Source: Deltaproteobacteria bacterium
Lineage (GTDB): Bacteria > Desulfobacterota > GWC2-55-46
Assembly: GCA_016234955.1 (NCBI GenBank)
Contig: JACRNN010000196.1
Span: 1-10,385, forward strand
DNA length: 10,385 nt
Reading direction: 5' to 3'
In this document: one piece after another, positions 1-6,362 of the stretch
How positions within the stretch are numbered: the stretch's first letter is position 1
Layout: each line of letters starts with the position of its first letter
Made by a program: the position numbers and the translations under genes
The notes under the pieces: model-generated
Seen by the model: the letters and a program-made list of their open reading frames with translations, nothing else
Databases searched by the model: none
What the model was told of the DNA's origin: nothing

Positions 1-1084
1 CTCGGTCTCCACAAGGGCGGAGATACACAACTTCTGCTTCCAGTGCCACTCAAGCGACGGAGCGCAGGCCACGACGGCGTTCCAGCCTCACAGCAACAGC
101 GCTCCGAAGATACTGCTCGATTCCGTCAACATAACCACCAAGTGGGCCCAGGGCTCCGCCTTCAATATCATCGGTTCCGGCGGAGACTTCCAGTATGCCT
201 GCGGCAACAGCGTTTCCGGCGTATGGGACTGCTCCTCGCTTGACGGCGCGGGCGTTGCGCTCGGCAAGGGCCACTCTCTCGGCGCTACGAACGTAACGCC
301 TCCTGGCGCCAATGACGGCCCCCTGGCGGCGTTTACATGCACCTCGTGCCATGACCCGCACGGGACGGATAACGCCGCGAACGCGACCATCAGCAAGTTC
401 AGGAACCTGAGGAAGACCCCGACCGACTCCGGCGCAACGTCGGTTGCGGTTGACCTTACGTCCGGTAGCGCTACCCAGCACAATAGCTGGGTCGGCGGCA
501 TAACCGGCACGTTCGGCGGCGGCGGCAACTATATCCCCGTCAACCAGGCGACCGGCGCATCTTACGGCGTCGCCACCGCCTCAAGGTCCACCATATGGCC
601 GATCTACCGGGGCACGCTCACGGGCACCGCGGCTACCGACGCCGCTAACAGCAACTCCTACGGCGGCGGGGCCAACGGTCTGGCCAAGTGGTGCGCCACA
701 TGCCATGACAAGTGGCACGAGCTCAACGTGGCCGGCAACCAGAACGGAAACGACTGGCAGAGGCATCCGGTGGATAACATCCTCCAGGACGCTTCGCCTA
801 CTTCCGGCGACGGCGTCACGATCTTCGACCCGACCAACTACAGCGTGACGACGGCCGGCCAGGTACTCCCCGTGGCATCGGGGTCGACCTCCAACAGGGT
901 CTTCTACATGACGACCGCCACGTCGGACAAGGTCTTCTGCTTCTCCTGCCACTACGCTCACGGTGGGCCGTACTACGACAACCTGAGGTGGGACTACACG
1001 TCCTCCGTCTCGGTCGGCGACCAGGTAGGCAATGGGGTGCCGTCGAACAGAGGCTGCCAGCTCTGCCACAACAGGGGCGGTTAG
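1..1084 (+). CDS. OmcS-like multiheme c-type cytochrome (5' end off window)
   Basis: This frame is open from the left edge (first full codon at base 2) to TAG at 1082-1084, about 360 residues. It has five CxxCH heme-binding motifs: CFQCH (bases 35-49), CTSCH, CATCH, CFSCH and CQLCH close to the C-terminus. It aligns block by block with the complete hexaheme cytochrome at 3256-4401: GHSLGATNVTPPG, CTSCHDPHG, WCATCHDKWH then RHPVDN, CFSCHYAHGG, and a terminal CxxCHN. The first visible motif matches heme 2 of that paralogue, so heme 1 and the signal peptide should lie just off the window. Extra His residues three or four positions after the motifs, plus GHS and RHP, are candidate distal ligands for bis-His hemes. 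The order resembles Geobacter OmcS, which polymerises into extracellular electron-conducting filaments. A terminator follows directly. Multiheme cytochrome is certain; filament formation is inferred. A downstream ATG at 728 is internal and not the start. Confidence 0.93.
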   Translation, partial: SVSTRAEIHNFCFQCHSSDGAQATTAFQPHSNSAPKILLDSVNITTKWAQGSAFNIIGSGGDFQYACGNSVSGVWDCSSLDGAGVALGKGHSLGATNVTPPGANDGPLAAFTCTSCHDPHGTDNAANATISKFRNLRKTPTDSGATSVAVDLTSGSATQHNSWVGGITGTFGGGGNYIPVNQATGASYGVATASRSTIWPIYRGTLTGTAATDAANSNSYGGGANGLAKWCATCHDKWHELNVAGNQNGNDWQRHPVDNILQDASPTSGDGVTIFDPTNYSVTTAGQVLPVASGSTSNRVFYMTTATSDKVFCFSCHYAHGGPYYDNLRWDYTSSVSVGDQVGNGVPSNRGCQLCHNRGG

Positions 1085-1110
1085 CAGCGGCTGTGCCGTA
1101 GGGAAATGCA

Positions 1111-1144
1111 AAGGGAGGGCCGTACATACGGCCCTCCCTTTTTT
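1111..1144 (+). terminator. Rho-independent terminator after the first cytochrome
   Basis: A perfect 12-bp inverted repeat (1113-1124 with 1127-1138, extended by two A-T pairs at each base) is followed by a run of six T. In RNA the inner pairs would open to give a hairpin of about 10 bp. It lies 27 bases after the cytochrome stop codon, so it should separate that transcript from the NHL gene downstream. Confidence 0.93.
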
Positions 1145-1183
1145 CTATTTACATATCGCCGGCAAAAATGTAAATTATAAAGT

Positions 1184-2101
1184 ATGCGTGAAATACATCT
1201 CAGAGGCGCGGTCAGGGTACTCCTTGCCGTCATTTTCCTGTTCCTCTCGGCCGCTTCAACTAAAGCGGAGGAACCGTCCGCGAACTACCGCCTTAAATAT
1301 CTCTTTTCGGTCGACGCGAAGACGACCGGCTATAAGTTAAGGGGCATAATCGGCATGTATGTGGATGAGACGGCCAGGGAGATCTACATACTTGACGGGG
1401 GCAACAGGAGGGTGGTGATAACGGACACCGAAGGCACCCCGCTCTATAACTTCAGGATACCCCAGGACAAGGACATATCTTTCGCGTGCATCGTCGTGGA
1501 CAAGCTCGGCCGCATCATGATAGCCGGAGGCAAAAGCATAGCGTTGTTCGACTACAGGGGCGATTTTAAAGGGTTTATCGACCTCTCAAGCATCCCGGAC
1601 AACGAGACCCTGTTGATACAGTCCATGGACGTGGACTCGAGGAACCATATATATATCGGCTCCGGAGGGGCGGACGCGAGGATCATAGAGATGGACGAGA
1701 ACGGCAAGTTCATCTCGCAGATCAAGGCGGATGGGAAGTTCATGAACGTCAACGGCCTGAGCGTCTACAACGGGTACACGTTCCTGGACGCCGGCAACTT
1801 CAGGATCATACGCCTGAACGAGTCCGGGGATGTCGTCGTCAAGTTCGGGGTGCTCTCGAGCCTGCTCGGCGGCCTATCCATGCCCTCGGGCCTTGCCGTC
1901 GACAGGCTGAACGACCGGATAGTCGTCGTGGACACCAACAGGATGAAGGCCATCCTTTTCAACAGGGACGGCAGGGCCCTCTATGAATTCGGCGGCCCGC
2001 AGATGTTCAGGTGGCCTCGGGCCATAGCCGTTGACAGGCAGGGCCACATATACGTCGGCGACGGCAGCGACAACGTCCGTGTCTTTGAGGTGGTGGAGTA
2101 G
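1184..2101 (+). CDS. Exported NHL-repeat beta-propeller protein (first of two)
   Basis: This 305-residue protein has a signal peptide: basic start, hydrophobic core at about 9-24, likely cleavage after STKA (residue 28). The mature part is built of NHL-type blades. Clear ones are YILDGGNRRVVITD (about 68-81), LAVDRLNDRIVVVDTNRM (about 237-254) and IAVDRQGHIYVGDGSDNVRVFEV (about 281-303, broken as AVDRQGHIYVGD and NVRVFEV); others lie near 100-125, 145-172 and 191-212. This is enough for a six-bladed propeller filling the whole mature chain. NHL propellers are usually binding scaffolds, and no catalytic residues are evident. It probably acts in the periplasm or outside the cell. Its place between two OmcS-like cytochromes suggests a role in their export, assembly or attachment, which is inference. 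ATG 1184 was chosen because it directly precedes the signal peptide. No clear Shine-Dalgarno is visible, and an AT-rich stretch at about 1148-1181 could hold the promoter. The protein is paralogous to the next gene. Confidence 0.88.
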   Translation: MREIHLRGAVRVLLAVIFLFLSAASTKAEEPSANYRLKYLFSVDAKTTGYKLRGIIGMYVDETAREIYILDGGNRRVVITDTEGTPLYNFRIPQDKDISFACIVVDKLGRIMIAGGKSIALFDYRGDFKGFIDLSSIPDNETLLIQSMDVDSRNHIYIGSGGADARIIEMDENGKFISQIKADGKFMNVNGLSVYNGYTFLDAGNFRIIRLNESGDVVVKFGVLSSLLGGLSMPSGLAVDRLNDRIVVVDTNRMKAILFNRDGRALYEFGGPQMFRWPRAIAVDRQGHIYVGDGSDNVRVFEVVE

Positions 2102-2155
2102 CGCCCAAAGGCCGATATGAAATATGGAATGTAGACCCGGATCGAGCGCCCATGT

Positions 2156-2283
2156 TATACACAACGTCATAAATGAATGCGCATACGGGACGTCGGAACA
2201 AACTTCCACTTGCATAGCTTCGCGGCAAGTGGAGCCTGCCGAGGAGCAACGAAGGTATGCAAAGTTCTGACGGACCGTATAAA
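2156..2283. repeat. Structured dispersed repeat, copy 1 (upstream of second NHL gene)
   Basis: About 128 bp matches a second copy at 9866-10034. A 45-bp core is identical (2196-2240 with 9906-9950), and both edges are conserved, starting at TATACACAACGT and ending at CCGTATA-AA. The outer arms form an imperfect inverted repeat: ATACGG...GAAC near 2183-2199 pairs with GTTC...CCGTAT near 2264-2280. Inside lies a hairpin CCACTTGC (2206-2213) with GCAAGTGG (2225-2232). Copy 1 lacks the extra GC hairpin of copy 2. No transposase is encoded. It could be a non-autonomous mobile element or a structured leader; the sequence alone does not decide. Confidence 0.85.
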
Positions 2284-3168
2284 AAGATACAGGTCTTCCT
2301 CTATCTCCTGTCCTTTACCCTCGTCCTGTGCCCCGCGGCCTTCGCCGCCGCCGCCAGCGTCAGCGCCATAAGGTTTGTTTTTACGCTGGAGAACTTCTAC
2401 GACGATAAGTTCAAATCCCCGGCCGCCGTCTATATCGATAAGAAGAATAAAGAGCTGTACGTGGCGGACAGCGGGAATAGCGAGGTATTCATATTCGATA
2501 CCAAGGGGACCCCGATATTCCGCATCGGTCCGTCGAAAGGGGTCGTCAGGCCGTTTTCCATCGCTATCAAGGACAGCCGGATATACCTGAGTGAGGAAGG
2601 GAAGAACCATGTAGACATCCTGAGCTACAGGGGAGAGCCTATAAAAGAGATGAAACCCGGGGACGTGCCGTTCGTGCCCGGCAGGGTCTCTATAGACGAC
2701 GAGGGCAAGGCCTACGTCATCAACAAGGCGGCCACAAACTGCATGATCTTTGACAAAAATGACGAGTTCGCGGGTTATCTGGGTGCAAGGTTCGAGTCCC
2801 TCGCCGACGTAGCCGTATCCAAAGACAGGATATACCTTTTAACGCCCCATGACAGACAGGCCATCCAGGTATATGACAGGGACGGCGGATTTATACGGGG
2901 TTTCGAGGCCCTTTACGGCATGGGGGGCACTTTAGGCCTCCCGATAGCGGCCAAGGTCGACAAGTACGGCCTGCTCTGGGTGCTCGACGCGATGAACGGC
3001 ATAATCGTCTTTGACGAAGACGGAAAGGCCGTTGCAAGGATGGGCGAATCCGGCTATGGCAGGGGGCAGTTATTTTTTCCGGTAGATATTGATATTGACG
3101 ATGAAGATATGTTATATATTGCTGAGAAAGAGGCTAAGAGAATAAGTGTTTTTAAAGTTGAAAGATAG
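2257..3168 (+). CDS. Exported NHL-repeat beta-propeller protein (second of two)
   Basis: This 303-residue protein has an N-terminal signal peptide: KK at 9-10, hydrophobic core at about 11-24, probable cleavage after AAFA near residue 30. Cys25 is not in a good lipobox. Blades include ELYVADSGNSEVFIFD (about 66-81), IYLSEEGKNHVDILSY (about 109-124), AYVINKAATNCMIFDK (about 152-167), RIYLLTPHDRQAIQVYD (about 191-207), LLWVLDAMNGIIVFDEDG (about 239-256) and MLYIAEKEAKRISVFKV (about 285-301), a full six-bladed NHL propeller. It is a paralogue of the gene before it and lies 88 bp upstream of a complete OmcS-like cytochrome gene, so a shared role in the cytochrome system is likely. The start ATG and a GAGGAG ten bases before it lie inside a dispersed repeat, and no later ATG precedes the signal peptide. 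The last 90 bases or so are much richer in A/T than the rest and overlap a promoter for the next gene. Confidence 0.88.
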   Translation: MQSSDGPYKKIQVFLYLLSFTLVLCPAAFAAAASVSAIRFVFTLENFYDDKFKSPAAVYIDKKNKELYVADSGNSEVFIFDTKGTPIFRIGPSKGVVRPFSIAIKDSRIYLSEEGKNHVDILSYRGEPIKEMKPGDVPFVPGRVSIDDEGKAYVINKAATNCMIFDKNDEFAGYLGARFESLADVAVSKDRIYLLTPHDRQAIQVYDRDGGFIRGFEALYGMGGTLGLPIAAKVDKYGLLWVLDAMNGIIVFDEDGKAVARMGESGYGRGQLFFPVDIDIDDEDMLYIAEKEAKRISVFKVER

Positions 3169-3186
3169 ACCCTAATATGTTATAAT
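3158..3186 (+). promoter_or_regulatory. Sigma70-type promoter for the complete cytochrome gene
   Basis: TTGAAA (3158-3163), a 17-base spacer and a perfect TATAAT (3181-3186) form a near-consensus promoter across the stop codon of the second NHL gene. A second TATAAT lies at 3190-3195. Transcription would start near 3193, leaving a leader of about 60 bases. The cytochrome could thus be made independently of the NHL genes. Prediction from sequence only. Confidence 0.65.
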
Positions 3187-3255
3187 AGTTATAATTTTGG
3201 GACTCTTACGCAGAGGTCTGTACTCAGCGACGATCATTGGATTACGAATTTGTTA

Positions 3256-4401
3256 ATGAGTGTCCAAATTAAAAAAAACAGGCGTTTTATCGCATGGGTC
3301 TGTATCCTGGGCGTAATTTTCCTATTATCCCCGCTCTCGACGCATTCCGGTGAATACCACAACCCCAAGCAGAACACATTTCTAAAGACGACCGAGACCC
3401 TGGCGTGCAGCCAGTGCCATACCATGCACGGCTCCCAGGGCGGCCAGTCGATGATATACGGCGGGGCCGCCACAGTATACCCGTATCTCCTGAGGGCCGC
3501 GACCATCGTCCAGCTTTGCAGGACGTGCCATGAGAACAACTCCCTCAGCATGAGCAACCCCACGCCCCCGGACATCTGGAACAACACACTTGGCTATACA
3601 CCCTCGGGCGGGGACTTCGCGAACAGGGGCTATGAAAACGAGCAGAACCGCCACTCGGTCGGTCAGACCAACGTTACGCCTCCGGGGAGCAACCCCACCA
3701 TAACGATAACCTATTTCAGTTGCATCAACTGCCATGACCAGCACGGCAATACCAACTACAGGAACCTTAAGAAGAGGCCGGGCAACGCCTCTTCGGATAT
3801 AACGGTAAGCTATACCCTGGACGGCGCGGGGACCTGTTCCGTCGGGACTACGCCATGCGACATCAACGACGTCACGACGACCGGGCAGGGGACCACTACC
3901 AACCTCTACAAGTACAACCGCGGCAACGTCACGTTCAGCAAGGCCGCCTCAAACAGCAACGGTATAGCCCCGTGGTGCGGAGGGTGCCATACGAAGTGGC
4001 ACGGCGCGGGCGGGACCACCGACGTAGGGGGCGCCGTAAACGGAGATACCGGCAGCAGCCCGTGGGTGAGGCACCCCGTGAGGGACGTGAATATAGACCA
4101 GGGCAACTCAGACCTGCACGCGGACAGGAGCAACTGGGCGAGCCTCTCGTCGACCGTAAGGACGAGGGCCGTCGACCCGGATAATCTCGCCCCGACCTCG
4201 TCGGTCGCCGACGAACAGCCTTTCTGCCTCTCCTGCCATTACGCCCACGGAGGGGGCAATCCCAATTACACCAGCGATTCAACCCTCGACCACAGCAACC
4301 TTGTGTTTATCGACGGGTCGGGTAATATAAATATCGACAGCGCGTACACGGCAAGCACCGGACGTATAAGGAACCTCTGCGAGCAGTGCCATAACCAGTA
4401 A
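3256..4401 (+). CDS. OmcS-family hexaheme c-type cytochrome, candidate nanowire subunit
   Basis: This 381-residue protein has a signal peptide (KKNRR then a hydrophobic stretch at about 11-26) and six CxxCH motifs at C51, C88, C156, C241, C324 and C375. Six other histidines sit where distal ligands are expected: H58 (CHTMH), H133 (NRHS), H163 (CHDQH), H249 (CHTKWH), H273 (RHP) and H331 (CHYAH), giving six possible bis-His hemes. This order and the heme motif at the extreme C-terminus match Geobacter OmcS, whose subunits stack into micrometre-long conductive filaments. It is somewhat shorter than OmcS (about 400 mature residues, from memory). C194 and C201 are outside heme motifs and could form a disulfide loop. 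ATG 3256 was preferred to the in-frame TTG at 3250; neither has a good Shine-Dalgarno. It has its own promoter upstream and a TPR gene 38 bases downstream. Hexaheme identity is firm; polymerisation is inference. Confidence 0.93.
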   Translation: MSVQIKKNRRFIAWVCILGVIFLLSPLSTHSGEYHNPKQNTFLKTTETLACSQCHTMHGSQGGQSMIYGGAATVYPYLLRAATIVQLCRTCHENNSLSMSNPTPPDIWNNTLGYTPSGGDFANRGYENEQNRHSVGQTNVTPPGSNPTITITYFSCINCHDQHGNTNYRNLKKRPGNASSDITVSYTLDGAGTCSVGTTPCDINDVTTTGQGTTTNLYKYNRGNVTFSKAASNSNGIAPWCGGCHTKWHGAGGTTDVGGAVNGDTGSSPWVRHPVRDVNIDQGNSDLHADRSNWASLSSTVRTRAVDPDNLAPTSSVADEQPFCLSCHYAHGGGNPNYTSDSTLDHSNLVFIDGSGNINIDSAYTASTGRIRNLCEQCHNQ

Positions 4402-4439
4402 TAGCCGGGCCGCGGGGGAGTTCAGATGCCGTCATTGAG

Positions 4440-5219
4440 ATGAAACGCAACACGGTTATCGCAATCGTTCTGGCCGTCCTGGGGCTCGTCTCCTGGTCCG
4501 GCTATTCGTGGTACAGGGCGCATAACGCCTTGCCGCAGCCCGTCTTATACAGGGGCATGGAGGAGCTGAACGGCGACATCCGGCGGCTCGAGGGGCTCAA
4601 GGGCTCCAGGGGGCTTTCCTGGCGGGATAGCTACAGGCTCGCCGTGGCCTATATCCAGAAAGGAGATCCCGGTGCGGCGGTTCCGCTCCTTGAGGATGCG
4701 GCGCGCAGGCACCCGGGTTTCTCAAAGACGTATGAATCGCTCGGCATGGCTTATTTCAGGCAGGATAAGCTCGACAGGGCGATAGAGGCGTGGGACAGGG
4801 CCCTTAAAATAGACCCGTCGGCTGAGTTCCTGAAGGGGATGATGGAAAGGGCCAGGCAGAGGCAGGAGATATTCAAGAGGATATCCGCCCTTGAGACCGA
4901 GCTTAAGACGGCTGACAGCGGCTGGGAAAAGAGGTTCGAGCTCGCGGCGCTCTACCTGGGCGTTAAAAGGGTCGAAGACGCAAAGGCGGAGCTTGACAGG
5001 GTGGTACGCGTCAAGAAGGACAGCCCCCTGGTCTATGACGCAATAGCCGAGGCCAACGCCTTGAGCGGCGATTTTGAAAAGGCCGTCGAGGCCGAGCAAA
5101 AGGCACTGAGGCTCGACCCCAAGAACGAGGTTTTGAAGAAAAGGCTCGCCGAGATGGAAAGGGTCGGGAAGGGCATCAAAGAGGGCAAAGACCATATGGG
5201 CGGGATGAGCGGCCGATAG
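4440..5219 (+). CDS. Membrane-anchored TPR protein following the cytochrome
   Basis: This 259-residue protein starts with one transmembrane segment (about residues 5-24, after MKRN), and the rest appears to be a soluble helical domain outside the cytoplasmic membrane. Tetratricopeptide-type repeats are visible at about 62-95 (AVAYIQKGDPGAAVPLLEDA), 97-129 (LGMAYFRQDKLDRAIEAW, then ALKIDP), 165-197 (LAALYLGVKRVEDAKAELDR) and 199-231 (AEANALSGDFEKAVEAEQKA, then LRLDP), with a helical linker at about 130-160. TPRs bind peptides or partner proteins. Some TPR proteins hold apo-cytochromes during heme attachment (the NrfG/CcmH type), so a chaperone or assembly role for the adjacent cytochrome is plausible but unproven. 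It lies 38 bases after that gene, probably in the same transcript. ATG 4440 overlaps the stop codon of a possible five-codon leader that has a better ribosome site. The C-terminal tail is short and Gly/Met-rich. Confidence 0.82.
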   Translation: MKRNTVIAIVLAVLGLVSWSGYSWYRAHNALPQPVLYRGMEELNGDIRRLEGLKGSRGLSWRDSYRLAVAYIQKGDPGAAVPLLEDAARRHPGFSKTYESLGMAYFRQDKLDRAIEAWDRALKIDPSAEFLKGMMERARQRQEIFKRISALETELKTADSGWEKRFELAALYLGVKRVEDAKAELDRVVRVKKDSPLVYDAIAEANALSGDFEKAVEAEQKALRLDPKNEVLKKRLAEMERVGKGIKEGKDHMGGMSGR

Positions 5220-5253
5220 ATATTTGGGCGCCTCTAAAAATTGCTCTTTTTCC

Positions 5254-5349
5254 CGATATCTTTGTTGGAGCGAAAATAAAATGCTCACATATTGGCATAT
5301 ATGCTCCGCTTTTATTTTCGCCCCTGCCTCGACCTCGGAAAAAATATCT
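5254..5349. repeat. Imperfect foldback with a perfect 12-bp stem
   Basis: GCGAAAATAAAA (5270-5281) and its exact reverse complement (5310-5321) frame a 28-base AT-rich loop. Flanking GATATC (5255-5260) and AAAAAATATC (5339-5348) extend the symmetry weakly. It lies 50 bases after the TPR gene and abuts the MITE-like element. No protein is encoded. It may be a remnant of a mobile element or a transcript 3' hairpin; it has no U-tract like the window's clear terminators. Confidence 0.6.
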
Positions 5350-5495
5350 AAGGAACCTCTGATTAATTCGCAATCGCATGTCATTCTGAGCGTAGCGAAG
5401 AATCTCACACGTAGACAAATCAGTAAGTTACGAGATTCTTCGGTCGCTCCGCTCCCTCAGAATGACAGGGAAACATGATTAATCAGAGATTCCTT
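5350..5495. mobile_element. MITE-like palindromic element with 18-bp terminal inverted repeats
   Basis: The ends AAGGAACCTCTGATTAAT (5350-5367) and ATTAATCAGAGATTCCTT (5478-5495) are inverted repeats with one mismatch. Nested inside, TGTCATTCTGAG...GAAGAATCTC pairs with GAGATTCTTC...CTCAGAATGACA, so almost the whole element folds back on itself. The inner motif, TGTCATTCTGAGCG followed by AGCGAAGAATCT, belongs to a palindromic sequence I know to be scattered through many unrelated bacterial genomes. There is no transposase, so any movement would be in trans. No convincing target duplication is visible. It fills most of the gap before the SIMPL gene. Confidence 0.85.
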
Positions 5496-5515
5496 TCAGT
5501 CTGCTATTATTGTTT

Positions 5516-6250
5516 ATGAAAAGACTTTTCATGGTATCCGCTGTTATTTTTTCCGTGTTCCTTGCCGCCGTCAGCCGGGCCGATGACGTCATGGAAAAGG
5601 GCGCGGATGAGCGGACACTCACGGCTATGGGGTCGGCGTATGAAGAAAAGGCGCCCGATTCCGTCGTGATAGAAATAGCGGTGGAGACGGCATCCAAAAC
5701 GGCGATAGAGGCCGTTGCCGAAAACAGCGTAAAGACAGGAAGGGTCATCGAGGCGGTAAAGAAGCGGCTCGACGGGGACGGCTCCATAAAGACGTCATCA
5801 TATAACGTCCAGCCTGTTTATGAATACGACAAGCTGAAGAGGAAGGATATCCTGACCGGGTTCAGGGTAGCCAACCAGGTAATTGTAAAGACAAAGAAGA
5901 TAAGCGCCGCGGGTGAGATAATCGACGACGCCGTTAAAAGCGGCGCAAACAGGATTAACGGGTTGAGGTTTTTCGTGTCGGACGAGTCCGATCTCTGCGC
6001 CTCGGCATTGACAAAGGCCTCTGAAAGCGCGAAGGCCATAGCCTCTGCCACTGCAAAGGCCATGTCCGTAAGATTGAAGGGCATAAAACATATCGCCCCG
6101 TATTGCGGGGTAGAGCAACAGAGGACGTTTTATCAGGCGGGGTCGGACATTGCCGCCTTAAAAGCAAGGGAGACCCCTCAAACCCCCGTGGAGCCAGGGG
6201 CTATCAAGGTTTCCGGGACTGTAAACGTTACTTTTTATATAGGCGATTAG
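5516..6250 (+). CDS. Exported SIMPL-domain (DUF541, YggE-like) protein
   Basis: This 244-residue protein has a signal peptide (MKRLF, hydrophobic to about residue 19, likely cleavage after SRA at 22). The mature chain has SIMPL/DUF541 hallmarks: an opening TLTAMGSAYEEKAPDSVVIEI strand (from about 33), a helical segment, SIKTSSYNVQPVYEYD followed by GFRVANQVIVKT, INGLRFFVSD, a long Ala/Ser-rich helix (ALTKASESAKAIASATAKAM), and a final beta segment with VSGTVNVTFYI. Family members such as E. coli YggE are periplasmic and linked to oxidative stress, and biochemical function is generally unknown. ATG 5516 was chosen because it fits the signal peptide; an in-frame TTG lies at 5510. No strong Shine-Dalgarno is visible. 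A terminator follows, so it is probably monocistronic. No functional link to its neighbours is evident. Confidence 0.88.
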   Translation: MKRLFMVSAVIFSVFLAAVSRADDVMEKGADERTLTAMGSAYEEKAPDSVVIEIAVETASKTAIEAVAENSVKTGRVIEAVKKRLDGDGSIKTSSYNVQPVYEYDKLKRKDILTGFRVANQVIVKTKKISAAGEIIDDAVKSGANRINGLRFFVSDESDLCASALTKASESAKAIASATAKAMSVRLKGIKHIAPYCGVEQQRTFYQAGSDIAALKARETPQTPVEPGAIKVSGTVNVTFYIGD

Positions 6251-6266
6251 CAGGGAAAATAGAACG

Positions 6267-6307
6267 AAGATGCCCGGCCGTTTTCAGGCCGGGTATCTTT
6301 ATTTTTT
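6267..6307 (+). terminator. Rho-independent terminator after the SIMPL gene
   Basis: GATGCCCGGCC (6269-6279) pairs with GGCCGGGTATC (6287-6297), with a single G-T pair and a seven-base loop. A T-rich tract follows (6298-6307). It starts about 17 bases after the SIMPL stop codon. Confidence 0.9.
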
Positions 6308-6321
6308 CGATACCTGATATA

Positions 6322-6358
6322 TCGAAGATTCCTCGCGGCTTGCCGCGGGGAGCTTCAA
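6322..6358. repeat. REP-like 37-bp palindrome, copy A (upstream of SulP gene)
   Basis: TCGAAGATTCC followed by TCGCGGcttgCCGCGGGGAGCTTCAA differs by one base from copy B at 9577-9613. The centre is a GC-rich hairpin (CGCGG-CTTG-CCGCG) flanked by GAAG...CTTC. It lies between the SIMPL terminator and the SulP start, while copy B lies within the 5' coding end of hemL. Confidence 0.85.
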
Positions 6359-6362
6359 CCCT

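Noticed and set aside
728..1084. Separate short cytochrome gene starting at ATG 728
   Set aside because: The same frame is open to the left window edge with three more CxxCH motifs, and ATG 728 falls inside a block conserved with the paralogue.
2167..2610. Minus-strand open frame across copy 1 of the dispersed repeat
   Set aside because: Its C-terminal part is translated repeat sequence (APLAAKLCKWKF), also seen at 9877-10089; the remainder is antisense to the NHL gene.
4722..5408. Long minus-strand frame opposite the TPR gene
   Set aside because: It is a shadow of the TPR coding frame that extends into the MITE and has no family features.
5224..5478. Open frame of 84 codons after the TPR gene
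   Set aside because: It is made almost entirely of the two foldback elements and has no recognisable protein features.
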